64,000 nucleotides of DNA from Rubrivivax sp. (GTDB lineage Bacteria > Pseudomonadota > Gammaproteobacteria > Burkholderiales > Burkholderiaceae_C): positions 124,001-188,000 of the forward strand of contig JADJHR010000006.1 in assembly GCA_016707445.1 (NCBI GenBank). Direction: 5' to 3'. A model generated the notes under the pieces. It ran no database searches, was not told the origin of the DNA, and saw only the letters and a program-made list of their open reading frames with translations. Below, in pieces: positions 43,023 through 51,614 of the stretch (positions within the stretch are counted from its first letter, which is position 1; the number at the start of each line of letters is the position of its first letter). A program made the position numbers and the translations under genes.

Positions 43023-44458
43023 GACGCACCCAGCTGCATTCGGCCGGCACACTGCTGACCGAGCCGATCCAACTGGCGCAGCGACCGTCCGAGCCCCTGC
43101 CCGCGCCCAGCGACTGGTCGTTCGAGCTGATCGAGAGCTATCACCGCACCATCAAGGCCACGGCCGAGCGTTTCGGGCTGGACACCTACCCCAACCAGCT
43201 GGAGATCATCACCGCCGAGCAGATGATGGACGCCTACGCCAGCGTGGGCATGCCGGTGAACTACCGCCACTGGAGCTACGGCAAGGAATTCATTGCCACC
43301 GAGAAGAACTACAAGCGCGGCCACATGGGCCTGGCCTACGAGATCGTGATCAACAGCAACCCCTGCATCAGCTACCTGATGGAGGAGAACACGATGGCCA
43401 TGCAGGCGCTGGTGATCGCCCACGCCGCCTATGGCCACAACAGCTTCTTCAAGGGCAACTACCTGTTCCGCATGTGGACCGATGCGGCGTCGATCATCGA
43501 CTACCTGGTCTATGCCAAGAACTACGTGGCCGACTGCGAAGAGCGCTACGGCATGGACGCGGTCGAGGGCTTCCTCGACTCTTGTCATGCGTTGTCGAAC
43601 CATGGCGTGGACCGTTACCGCCGGCCCAGCCGCAAGTCGCTGGCGCAGGAACTGACAGCGCGCCAGGAGCGCGAAGAATATGCCCAGCGCCAGGTCAACG
43701 ACCTGTGGCGCACGCTGCCCAGACGCGCCGACAAGCCCGACGGAGGAAAGAGAACAAGCGCTTCCCCGAGGAGCCGCAGGAGAACCTGCTGTACTTCATC
43801 GAGAAGAACGCGCCGCTGCTCGAACCCTGGCAGCGCGAGATCGTGCGCATCGTGCGCAAGGTGGCGCAGTACTTCTACCCGCAGCGCCAGACGCAGGTGA
43901 TGAACGAAGGCTGGGCCACGTTCTGGCACCACAAGCTGCTGAACCAGATGTACGACGACGGCTTCCTGACCGACGGCGTGATGATCGAGTGGCTGAAGTC
44001 GCACACCAACGTGATCTACCAGCCGCCGGTGGGCCACAAGGCCTACAGCGGGCTGAACCCCTACGCGCTGGGCTTCGCGATGTACACCGACATCAAGCGC
44101 ATCTGCGAAGCGCCGACCGACGAAGACCGCGAGTGGTTCCCCGACATCGCCGGCGCGCCCTGGCTACCGACGCTGGACCACGCGATGCGCAACTTCAAGG
44201 ACGAAAGCTTCGTCGGCCAGTACCTCAGCCCCAAGCTGATGCGCGACCTGCGCCTGTTCGCCATCAAGGACGACGAGAAGGAAAGCGAACTTGAAGTGGC
44301 CGCGATCCACGACGACAGCGGCTACCGCCGCGTTCGCGAGTCGCTGTCACATCAATACGATCTGGGCTCACGCGAGCCCAACATCCAGGTCTGGAACGTC
44401 AACCTTCGAGGTGACCGGTCACTGACCTTGCGTCACTTCCAGCACAACGATCGGCCCG
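43019..44458 (+). CDS. SpoVR/YcgB family protein, frameshifted and truncated at its 3' end
   Basis: The start MRRTQLHSAGTLLTEP (ATG 43019, inside the yeaH stop) leads into the SpoVR core (YHRTIKATAERFGLDTYPNQ, NYRHWSYGKEFIATEK, MEENTMAMQALVIAHAAYGH in part). A single missing base near 43750 moves the frame, after which the protein continues RFPEEPQENLLYFIEKNAP and VMNEGWATFWHHKLLNQMYD. The conserved part stops at DRSLTLRHFQHNDRP near 44458; family members carry about 30-40 more residues. What follows is a G-rich region that does not look coding. The gene is therefore broken twice here: once by an indel (maybe an error) and once by loss of its end at the island border. Confidence 0.85.
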
Positions 44459-44678
44459 GGGGCGAGGGGTGCGAGCTGTGGCGGGGGGGTGGGGCTGGGG
44501 GGCTCTGGAAAGCACCAAGCGGGGGAGGTGACGAGCGGTGGCGGTGCCGGCGTCGGCCAGAAGCCCTGCCAGCAGCCCCCGGGGGGGGGGGGGGGCCGGT
44601 GCTTAGAAGGGGTTGGGTTGAAAAAGAAGGGAGGGAGGGGGGAGGGAGGCGCAAAACCCCGGGGGGGGGGGGGGGCGC
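44459..44678. other. anomalous G-rich stretch with two runs of 15 G
   Basis: About 220 bp directly after the truncated spoVR and just before the IS fragment. It contains G15 at 44581-44595 and G15 at 44661-44675, further G7 and G6 runs, and no coding signal. It has no counterpart elsewhere in the window. Runs of pure G next to a gene truncation suggest a poor consensus or contig join (poly-G is a known artefact of two-colour sequencing), though a real G-quadruplex-forming junction cannot be excluded. Confidence 0.6.
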
Positions 44679-45084
44679 AGCAAGACGCCAGCCGGCACCG
44701 ATTGCCTCACGCGGAGCTGTCCTTCAAAGGACACCTGGAGCGGACTTCTGCGCCGTGCCCAGCCCCGACCAGGGGCCTTTCCCTCCAGAGGGGCTCAGAC
44801 GCAGGCGCCGATGGTTCCCCGAGTTGCTTGACGTCGCAGCCAACCTGCGGGCGGACCCGCACGCGCAACAAGCGCTCGCCGCGCATTGTCATGCGGCGCA
44901 ATTCGCAGTGCGTGCCACGCGATCGCAGCGCCCGCACTCGCATACCCTTCGACCTATCGCCAATATGCTTGGAGCTTCGACCACCCGCCCGACGGCGACA
45001 TGGTCGAGTTGCGCAGTCCCACTGGTCATCGGTGAATCCGGGTGGCGCGTTCTTCTAGGCGGACCGTATTGCGCTATGACCCCA
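44679..45084 (+). mobile_element. 3' remnant of an IS4-type element (copy 1)
   Basis: This stretch is closely similar along its whole length to the right end of the element at 46193-47739 (its part 47342-47739), with scattered substitutions and small indels. Shared segments include CACCGATTGCCTCACGCGG and AACAAGCGCTCGCCGCGCAT. It ends with the same sequence around CTATGACCCCATC. The transposase 5' part is gone. It borders the truncated spoVR side of the island. Confidence 0.85.
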
Positions 45085-45115
45085 TCCCACACTGTCCCTG
45101 GCCCTGGCTGTTCGC

Positions 45116-45129
45116 CTGACGCCCGTCAG
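45116..45129. promoter_or_regulatory. short perfect palindrome, possible activator site
   Basis: CTGACG-CC-CGTCAG is a perfect 6-bp inverted repeat about 70-80 bases upstream of the sigma-54-like promoter. That is the position of an enhancer site for a sigma-54 activator, but a role is only a guess; it could also end transcription from the IS fragment. Confidence 0.3.
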
Positions 45130-45195
45130 TCGAGAATTTTTACACTGAATTTCACCGCAATTTGTAAGTTGATGATTTATTGTCACATTTTTCTA

Positions 45196-45212
45196 TTGGC
45201 ATGTTGTGTGCA
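45196..45212 (+). promoter_or_regulatory. sigma-54 (RpoN) -24/-12 promoter of the PEP-CTERM gene
   Basis: TTGGCATGTTGTGTGCA fits the YTGGCACGRNNNTTGCW consensus, with the invariant GG and GC at the exact spacing and three mismatches elsewhere. It lies in AT-rich DNA about 170 bases upstream of the PEP-CTERM start codon. In Zoogloea-type bacteria PEP-CTERM genes are known to depend on RpoN with the PrsK/PrsR two-component system, which supports the call. Confidence 0.6.
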
Positions 45213-45382
45213 TGCTTTCTTGACTGAAGCGAATGCCCTTGTCTTATGCGAAGTGAATCGGCGTACGTGGATTACAGGCGTCGGGCGGTTCGCCGTTCCG
45301 GCTCTCTAAACTGGGATCGGTTCGGACGTAGCCGCGCGCTGGTTGCGAGCGCGTTCCGTCTATCTATCGAGCGGAGACTCAA

Positions 45383-46165
45383 ATGAAAATGGCTAAATTC
45401 AGTAAGTTTGGACTTTCAGTCATTGCGGGCAGCGCACTGTTAGCAATGCAGGCCAGTGCCGCAATCATCACGCCGGGCAATCCTCTTGGTTGGGCTGGCT
45501 ACACATACTACGGATCGACAGGAACTGATCCGGGTACGGGTGCGTCTGCGGCAATCACCGGCACATACGCGCGGTCGGGTAACGGGTCGGCACAGCTCCA
45601 CTTGGATGACAATTTGACAAGTGAAGCTGATTGGGCCATAACCTTTGGCGGAAGCGCCTCTTACGGACTTAGTTCTCTCTCTACACTTTCGTATGATTGG
45701 TATCGGTCGAGCACGTCAACGACAAATGGCATCGTTGCTCCGTCGTTCGCGCTTGGCATGACCGATGGCACGTACCTCATTTACGAATACGCATACAACC
45801 ATACTGGAAATCCCGCAGCTGACGTTTGGACGACGGAGAATATCCTGGATGGCATCTGGTGGTCGACTGGCAACGGTACTGGCAGTTGCGCTCGGTATGG
45901 CGCATTCACCACGTTGTCTGCGTTCAATACGAATTGCTTCAGCGGAGATGGTTCGTTCGATACGCTCGACATGTTCATGGGTTACGCCTACAGCGGCACT
46001 TTTGACGGCGCCGTTGATAACGTTGTCATGACTGTCGTGGGCGGGCCGAGCCTGAACGCAAATTTTGAACTGGATCAAACATCCGTTGTTCCGGAGCCGG
46101 TTTCCTTTGCGCTCGTTGCCGCTGGCCTCCTTGGCATCGTCGCAATTCGCCGCCGGAAGCGCTAA
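45383..46165 (+). CDS. PEP-CTERM sorting-signal exported protein
   Basis: A 260-residue protein with a signal peptide (MKMAKFSKFGLSVIAGSALL, cleavage near QASA) and a C-terminal PEP-CTERM tripartite signal: VVPEPVSFALVAAGLLGIVA followed by the basic cluster IRRRKR. The body is a Gly/Ser/Thr/Asn/Tyr-rich beta protein typical of this class (about residues 30-225). Exosortase would cleave at the PEP motif and release or anchor it at the surface; such proteins take part in floc or biofilm formation. GGAGA lies six bases before the ATG. The base composition is visibly lower in G+C than in the neighbours, and the gene is flanked by two IS4-type copies, so it may be acquired. No exosortase gene is in the window. 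Confidence 0.9.
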   Translation: MKMAKFSKFGLSVIAGSALLAMQASAAIITPGNPLGWAGYTYYGSTGTDPGTGASAAITGTYARSGNGSAQLHLDDNLTSEADWAITFGGSASYGLSSLSTLSYDWYRSSTSTTNGIVAPSFALGMTDGTYLIYEYAYNHTGNPAADVWTTENILDGIWWSTGNGTGSCARYGAFTTLSAFNTNCFSGDGSFDTLDMFMGYAYSGTFDGAVDNVVMTVVGGPSLNANFELDQTSVVPEPVSFALVAAGLLGIVAIRRRKR

Positions 46166-46192
46166 ACAGTTCCCTTCAACTGTCCACGGAAA

Positions 46193-46223
46193 TGCGGTCA
46201 GGCCTCAATACTGTCCGCTTAGA
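46193..46223 (+). repeat. left inverted repeat of the IS4-type element
   Basis: Pairs with 47709-47739; the 18-base inner part is identical, the outer 13 bases partly match. Complements the right end in the opposite orientation. Confidence 0.8.
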
Positions 46224-46272
46224 GCTTTTCCCCGCATAGTTGCCTTCGCCCGAACTCGACGACGGCGGCGAC

Positions 46273-47690
46273 ATGGCAAGGACCAAGGCCGCGCCAGCTT
46301 GCTGGCGCGGGTGTTCCCGCCCGAGGCAGTGCATGGCGTGCCGAACGAGCATGGCCGCAACATCCAGCGCGTGCGCAGCTTCCCTGCCGTGGCAGGGATG
46401 TACTACTGCATGGCCCTGAGTCCATACCCCGGGGGCCCCTACGAAGAAATGTTCGCCGTGGTCGCGTAGGGCCTGGCTTGGGCCAGCGGCGCAGCCGAAC
46501 CGGCGTTGGTGAACAAGTCCTCGATCAGCAGCCTGCGCATCCGCCTGGATGCGGCCCCGCTGGCCGATCTGGTGGTGCGCTGTTGCGTGCCCCTGGCCAC
46601 CCCGAGCGCGAACATCCAGAGGCGTTCTATGCCGGCCAGCGCCTCGTTGCGATCGACGGCAGTTGCTTCGAACTGCCCGACGAGGCCGACAACGCGTCGC
46701 ACTTCGGCTACCCGGGCAGTCGAACCAGCGTGTCCGGCCACGCCGGCTACCCCCAGGCGCGCTGCGTGGTGCTGGTGGAGTGCGCCACGCACGCCATCCT
46801 GGGCGCCAACATCGGGCCCTACCGCAGCGGTGAGTGGGAGCTTTGCACTGCGCTGCTTCCTCGGCTGGGGCCAGGCATGCTGTGCATGGCCGACCGTGGC
46901 TTCAATGGTGTCGAGCAGTGGCGCCAAGCCTCGACCACCGGGGCCGACCTGCTGTGGCGCTGCTCGGACACTCGCGAATTGCCCGTGCAGCAATTGCTCA
47001 GCGACGGCTCCTTCCTCAGCAGCATTGCGCCGTCCGGCGCCGCACGCGCGGCTGGGGCGACGGCGATCACGGTGCGAGTGATCGAATATGCGATGCCGCG
47101 CGACGATCAGGCGCTGCCGCGCTACCGCTTGCTGACGACCCTGCTCGATCCGAAGGCCGCTCCGGCACTTGAGCTGGCCCGGCTGTATCACCAGCGCTGG
47201 GAGATCGAGGCGGTGTTCGACGAACTCAAGACCCACTTGCGGCAGGGCCGGCGGGTGCTGCGCAGCAAGACGCCAGAGCTGGTGCAGCAGGAGTTCTACG
47301 GCTGGGTGGGGGCGCATTACGCGGTGCCCTGGCTGCTGCATCAAGGCGCCAGCCGCCACCGATTGCCTCACGCGGAGCTGTCCTTCAAAGGACACCTGGA
47401 GCTCCTGCGCCGTGCCCAGCCCCGATCAGGGGCCTTTCCCCCCAGAGCGGCCCAGACGCAGACGCCGATGGTTCCGCGAGTTGCTTGACGCCGCCGCCAA
47501 TCTGCGGGCGACCCGCACGCGCAACAAGCGCTCGCCGCGCATGGTCAAGCGGCGCAATTCGCAATACGTGCCACACGATCGCAGCGCCCGCACTCGCATA
47601 CGCTTCGACCCATCGCCAATTTGCCTGGAGCCTCGACCGCCCGCCCGACGGCGACATGTTCGAGTTGCGAACTCCACTGGTCATCGATGA
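46273..47690 (+). pseudogene. IS4-family DDE transposase, degenerate
   Basis: The protein can be followed through three frames. It starts MARTKA at 46273, shifts to ASLLARVFPPEAVHG..., meets a TAG at 46467-46469 in place of a sense codon, and shifts again near 46612 into EREHPEAFYAGQRLVAIDG. The DDE region is then readable: D in LVAIDGSCFELPDEAD, D in LCMADRGFNGVEQW, and the IS4 Y-(2)-R-(3)-E-(6)-K type motif in YHQRWEIEAVFDELKTHL. A further shift near 47450 leads to the C-terminal KRSPRMVKRRNSQY. With four lesions it cannot be active as it stands. Boundaries of the 3' end are approximate. Confidence 0.82.
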
Positions 47691-47708
47691 ATCCGGGTGG
47701 TGCGTTCT

Positions 47709-47739
47709 TCTAAGCGGACAGTATTGGGCTATGACCCCA
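47709..47739 (-). repeat. right inverted repeat of the IS4-type element
   Basis: Reverse complement begins TGGGGTCATAGCCCAATACT and continues into the same inner 18 bases as the left end. Also present, slightly diverged, at the end of the copy 1 fragment (45054-45084). Confidence 0.8.
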
Positions 47740-47741
47740 TC

Positions 47742-48371
47742 AACTTGAGCTACTTTTCGACGGCGTCGTACTTCACGACCTCTCCTGCAAATGGCGACGG
47801 CTGGGGAAATCCCAACAACACAAATATCGGCTTCATCCAGTACTACGACGAAAGCATTGCACCCACCATGACGGGCAGCTGGTCCAACAGCAACATGACG
47901 TACTCACTGAATGTCAGCGGCGGCAACAGGGATACATACAACGCTGCACGCTTGTGAGCCGCGCCCTCGCTTGGTGGTCCGTCCGGAGATACCACAGGTG
48001 TGTTCCACGAGTTTTCGTTGAACATGGAAGCCAACTTATTGGCCTCTGCCACCTACAACAGCAGCACCACCTGGCATGAAACCAATCAGAACCCCGACAC
48101 CTATACCGGCACCATCACAGGCAGCTTCGAAAACAACGCGACCACCGACACCTCGTTGAACGGCTTCTACACTTTCAACTTCACTGTTGCATCGGGCAGT
48201 TGGGCCAACGACGTTGGCGCAGTCTGGACAAACGGTGGGTCAACCGAATACGAGGTGGCCGCCTTTTTCGCTGCACCAGGTGCTGCTAACGTTCCTGAGC
48301 CGGGTGGTCTGGCGCTTGCCGGCCTAGCATTGACTGGGCTGCTGATCTCACGTCGGCACACGTCACGCTGA
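47742..48371 (+). pseudogene. second PEP-CTERM protein gene, 5'-truncated and interrupted
   Basis: One frame runs from the IS edge to 48371, broken only by a TGA at 47955-47957. The upper part reads YFSTASYFTTSPANGDGWGN and NMTYSLNVSGGNRDTYNAA; after the stop it continues FHEFSLNMEANLLASATYN and ends with a classic PEP-CTERM tail, VPEPGGLALAGLALTGLLIS plus RRHTSR. No start codon or signal peptide is left, because the IS occupies that side. The body is not closely like the PEP-CTERM protein at 45383. A start at 48000 could give only a leaderless fragment. I judge it a disrupted gene. Confidence 0.8.
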
Positions 48372-48381
48372 ATCTGACCTC

Positions 48382-48412
48382 GGATCGACCGACCACGCAG
48401 GCCGGTCGATCC
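48382..48412. terminator. perfect 10-bp stem hairpin between convergent genes
   Basis: GGATCGACCG at 48382-48391 pairs with CGGTCGATCC at 48403-48412 around 11 bases. It lies exactly between the stop of the PEP-CTERM pseudogene (48371) and that of the dehydrogenase (48414). No T-run on either side; likely a bidirectional terminator or RNA end protector. Confidence 0.55.
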
Positions 48413-48413
48413 G

Positions 48414-49829
48414 TCAAACCGCCACAACCTTCCCCGGATTCATGATGTTCTTCGGGTCCAGCGCGCGCTTGATGGTCTTCATCATCTCCACCGCGCCGGC
48501 GCCGGCCTCGTCGACCAGATAGCCCATCTTGTGCAGGCCGATGCCGTGCTCACCGGTGCAGGTGCCCTGCAGGCGAATGGCGCGGCGCACCATCTTCACG
48601 TTCAGATCCTCCACCACGGCGGCTTCGCGTGGGTCGTTCGGGTCGATCAGGTGGCTGAGGTGGAAGTTGCCATCACCCACGTGGCCGACGATCCAGTAGG
48701 GGATGCCGGCCGCTTCCGATTCGGCCACCGATTCGTTGATGCTTTCGGCCAGATGCGAGATCGGCACGCAGGTGTCACTGCTCTGGCAGCGGCAGCCCGG
48801 CCGCGTCTGCAGCGCCGCAAAGTAGGCCTTGTGGCGCGCCGTCCAGAGCTTGGTTCGCTCTTCGGGCGTGCTCGCCCATTGAAAGTCCTGGCCGCCGAAT
48901 TCGCGCGCCACGTCCTGCACGGTCTCGGCTTGCTCTTTCACGCCCGACTCGCTGCCGTGAAACTCCATCAGCAGCAGCGGCGCTTCCGCCAGGCTGAGGC
49001 CCGAATGCTGATTCACCGCTCGCACCGCGTTGGCGTCCAGCAGTTCGCAGCGTGCAATGGGCACGCCCATCTGGATGATCTGGATCGTGGTGCGCACCGC
49101 GGCGTCGATGCTGGGGAATGTGCAGATCGCCGCGCTCACCGCTTCGGGCAGCGGGTAGAGCTTGAGCGTGATCTCGGTCATCACGCCCAGCGTGCCTTCG
49201 CTGCCGATGAACAAGCGCGTCAGGTCGTAGCCGGCCGCGCTCTTCTTCGCGCGTGAACCGGTCTGTATCACCTCGCCGCTGGCCGTGACCACGGTCAGCC
49301 CGAGCACGTTCTCGCGCATCGTGCCGTAGCGCACGGCGTTGGTGCCGCTGGCACGCGTGGCCGCCATGCCGCCGATCGACGCGTTGGCACCGGGGTCGAT
49401 CGGAAAGAACAGGCCGGTGTCACGGATCTCGCGATTCACCTGTTCGCGCGTGACGCCGGCTTGCACCGTCACCGTCAGGTCGTCGGGGTTGACGCGCAGC
49501 ACGCGGTTCATGCGGCCCAGGTCGATGCAGACCCCGCCCTGCACCGCCAGCGTGTGCCCTTCCAGCGACGACCCAACGCCATAGGGGATGACCGGCACCG
49601 CATTCGCCTCGGCCAGTTTCACCACCGCGGCCACGTCGTCGGTGCTCTCGCAGAACACCACCACTTCGGGCGGCGTGATCGGGTAGGCCGACTCGTCGCG
49701 GCCGTGCTGCTCACAAACCGACGTTGCCGTCGAACAGCGATCACCGAAGTGGTCGCGCAAGGCCTGCAGCATGGCCGCGGGCACCGGGCGGATGCTGCGC
49801 AGGATCTCGTTGGGCAAGGGAGCGTTCAT
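48414..49829 (-). CDS. FAD-linked D-lactate/glycolate-type dehydrogenase (GlcD/DLD family)
   Basis: A 471-residue FAD_binding_4/FAD_oxidase_C protein. The FAD-binding part reads VIPYGVGSSLEGHTLAVQGG near residue 85 and FFPIDPGANASIGGMAATRASG near 140; IGSEGTLGVMTEITLKLYP follows. The C-terminal domain has WIVGHVGDGNFHLSHLIDP and GTCTGEHGIGLHKMGYL, with the conserved histidines of the VAO family. It most resembles single-chain D-lactate dehydrogenases (cytochrome) that pass electrons to the respiratory chain; glycolate or 2-hydroxyglutarate are alternative substrates. It is transcribed alone, divergent from the cobalamin adenosyltransferase gene, with 95 bp between. Confidence 0.92.
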   Translation of the reverse strand: MNAPLPNEILRSIRPVPAAMLQALRDHFGDRCSTATSVCEQHGRDESAYPITPPEVVVFCESTDDVAAVVKLAEANAVPVIPYGVGSSLEGHTLAVQGGVCIDLGRMNRVLRVNPDDLTVTVQAGVTREQVNREIRDTGLFFPIDPGANASIGGMAATRASGTNAVRYGTMRENVLGLTVVTASGEVIQTGSRAKKSAAGYDLTRLFIGSEGTLGVMTEITLKLYPLPEAVSAAICTFPSIDAAVRTTIQIIQMGVPIARCELLDANAVRAVNQHSGLSLAEAPLLLMEFHGSESGVKEQAETVQDVAREFGGQDFQWASTPEERTKLWTARHKAYFAALQTRPGCRCQSSDTCVPISHLAESINESVAESEAAGIPYWIVGHVGDGNFHLSHLIDPNDPREAAVVEDLNVKMVRRAIRLQGTCTGEHGIGLHKMGYLVDEAGAGAVEMMKTIKRALDPKNIMNPGKVVAV

Positions 49830-49924
49830 CGGGGCCTCCGGGGCCAGCCAAGGTTGGCGGCCAATCAGGGATGGTCATTCTAGGAGCCGCTCCCTCTCCA
49901 CGGACCCTCGGCTACCATGTCCCC

Positions 49925-50503
49925 ATGGCCAATCGACTGACACAGATTGCAACCCGCACCGGTGACGACGGCAGCACCGGGCTGGGCGACGGCACGCGCG
50001 TGCCCAAGGCCCATCTGCGCATCGACGCGATGGGCCATGTGGACGAGCTCAACTCCAGCCTGGGCGTGCTGCTGGCAGAGCCGCTGCCGGACGCGGTGCG
50101 CGAGCTGCTTGTGGTGATCCAGCACGAGCTGTTCAACCTGGGCGGCGAGCTGTCGATCCCCGGCTACGAACTGCTCAAGGCCGACGCGGTGCTGTACCTC
50201 GATCAGGCGCTGGCGCAGCACAACGCGGCGCTGCCCAGGCTGAAGGAATTCATCCTGCCGGCCGGCACGCGCAGTGCGGCGCTGGCCCATGTCAGCCGCA
50301 CCATCGCGCGCCGCGCCGAGCGTGCGCTGGTGGCGCTGGCGGCGCAAGAAGCCATCAACGTCGCACCGCGCCAGTACCTGAACCGCCTGTCGGACCTGAT
50401 GTTCGTGCTGGCCCGTGTGCTCAACCGCGCCAACCTCGACGGGCTGGGCGGCGGTGACGACGTCTACTGGCACAGCGAGAAGCTGGCGCGCAACGGCGAC
50501 TGA
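49925..50503 (+). CDS. cob(I)alamin adenosyltransferase, PduO type
   Basis: A 192-residue PduO-type ATP:cob(I)alamin adenosyltransferase. The N-terminal TRTGDDGSTGLGDGTRVPK is the ATP-binding signature, followed by DAMGHVDELNSSLGVLLAE, and the C-terminal RRAERALVALA and QYLNRLSDLMFVLARVLN carry the conserved active-site R and the N-R-x-S-D motif. It makes adenosylcobalamin. ATG 49925 is chosen; a longer frame upstream overlaps the divergent dehydrogenase. No riboswitch is visible upstream. It is followed after about 20 bases by a lipoprotein gene of unknown role. Confidence 0.94.
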   Translation: MANRLTQIATRTGDDGSTGLGDGTRVPKAHLRIDAMGHVDELNSSLGVLLAEPLPDAVRELLVVIQHELFNLGGELSIPGYELLKADAVLYLDQALAQHNAALPRLKEFILPAGTRSAALAHVSRTIARRAERALVALAAQEAINVAPRQYLNRLSDLMFVLARVLNRANLDGLGGGDDVYWHSEKLARNGD

Positions 50504-50523
50504 AGTCGCCCGCTGTGTCCCAC

Positions 50524-51585
50524 ATGCCCGGGCCCCGGCTTGCCGCCTTGTCCAAGATGGCCGGCCGCACCCGCCAACTCGCGCTGCTGGCCGGCACTGC
50601 ATTGCTGCTCGCCGCCTGCGGGGGTGGTGCCGACAGCGGCAACACGACCAGCAACCCCACCAACATCGGCACGCCGGCTGCCGCCAGCGTCGAGATCACG
50701 GGCCTGGCCGCCACCGGTGCGGCGATCGGCAATGCCACCGTCACTGCGATCAACCAGAGCGGCACCCGCGCCAGCGCCACCACCAATGCCAGCGGCAACT
50801 TCAACATCAGCATCGATGAAGGCGCGCCCTACCTGTTGAGCATCACCGACTCGTCGGGCCGCAGCTGGTACTCGTACGCGCCCGCGGCCGGCATCGCCAA
50901 CCTCACGCCGCTGACCACCCTGGCCCTGTTGCAGGCCAACGGCAACCAGCCGCTGAGCGACTTGGCCAGCAACTGGTCAAAGCGCCCGCTCAGCGACGCG
51001 CAGGTCATCGACGCCGCCAAGGTCGTCAACGCCAACCTGGCCTCGTTGATGCAGTCCAAGAGTGTGCCGGCCACGGGCACCAACGTCTTCAATATCAGCT
51101 TCGCGGCTGACGGCCGCGGCCTGGACGCCGTGCTCGACGCCCTGCGCGTGACCATCAGCTGCAGCAGCAACGCCTGCACACAACGCATCACCAGCCCCGA
51201 CGGCAACGTGCTGGTGATCTGGAACGCCGACATCGCCACCAACGGCATCAGCATCAGCTGGAGCGGCGACAACGGCAGCGGTGCGGTCGACCTGGGCATC
51301 GGCAGCTGCCACGCGCCCAAGGCCGGCACCTATTCGCTGGTCGTGAAAACGAGCGTCAGCGGCCTGGGCAATGCGGCCGTGCCCGACCTCTGCATCGATG
51401 GGCTGCCCGACAAGCCGGCCGACCAGGCCGAATTCTGTGGTGATGCCACCGTGCAGCAGCAGCTGCCACCCAGGGTGGCCATCGTGTCGTGCACCTACAG
51501 CGGCAACAGCGGCACGATCTCGGCGCATCTGGGTTCACCCTTTGCGCTCGACTACAGCGTGACCTTCACTTTCGTACCGCGCTGA
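50524..51585 (+). CDS. predicted lipoprotein of unknown function
   Basis: A 353-residue protein. A hydrophobic signal (LALLAGTALLLAACGGG) with lipobox LAAC is near residues 20-35, followed by a Ser/Thr/Asn-rich linker. The segment GLAATGAAIGNATVTAINQSG and TTNASGNFNISIDEGAPYLL looks like a carboxypeptidase-regulatory-like (small beta sandwich) domain. The remainder is a beta-rich C-terminal part with four to six cysteines (ISCSSNACTQR, DLGIGSCHAPKAG, SCTYSG), probably disulphide-bonded outside the cytoplasm. Starts are ambiguous: GTG 50515, ATG 50524 or ATG 50557 (the last gives a compact signal peptide). I do not recognise a family. It may be an outer-membrane or surface protein. Confidence 0.7.
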   Translation: MPGPRLAALSKMAGRTRQLALLAGTALLLAACGGGADSGNTTSNPTNIGTPAAASVEITGLAATGAAIGNATVTAINQSGTRASATTNASGNFNISIDEGAPYLLSITDSSGRSWYSYAPAAGIANLTPLTTLALLQANGNQPLSDLASNWSKRPLSDAQVIDAAKVVNANLASLMQSKSVPATGTNVFNISFAADGRGLDAVLDALRVTISCSSNACTQRITSPDGNVLVIWNADIATNGISISWSGDNGSGAVDLGIGSCHAPKAGTYSLVVKTSVSGLGNAAVPDLCIDGLPDKPADQAEFCGDATVQQQLPPRVAIVSCTYSGNSGTISAHLGSPFALDYSVTFTFVPR

Positions 51586-51614
51586 GGCCGGGCCGCGTGG
51601 GCCCAGCCCCGCGC

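Larger units (their letters stand above)
46193..47739 (+). mobile_element. IS4-type insertion sequence, full-length but decayed (copy 2)
   Basis: About 1.55 kb bounded by imperfect inverted repeats of about 31 bases. The inner 18 bases of both ends are identical: CAATACTGTCCGCTTAGA at 46206-46223 and its complement at 47709-47726; the outer parts agree in TGNGGTCA. No clear target duplication is seen. It carries one transposase gene with several lesions. It has inserted into, or next to, a second PEP-CTERM gene whose 5' part is missing. A 3' fragment of a sister copy lies at 44679-45084 in the same orientation. Confidence 0.85.

Noticed and set aside
44940..45309. Continuation of the spoVR frame to 45309 as a long fusion protein
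   Set aside because: After 44458 the text is G-run and IS-derived sequence with no SpoVR character; the open frame is accidental.
44679..47739. An active composite transposon carrying the PEP-CTERM gene
   Set aside because: Copy 1 lacks its left part and inverted repeat and the transposase of copy 2 has several lesions, so the pair cannot move as it stands.
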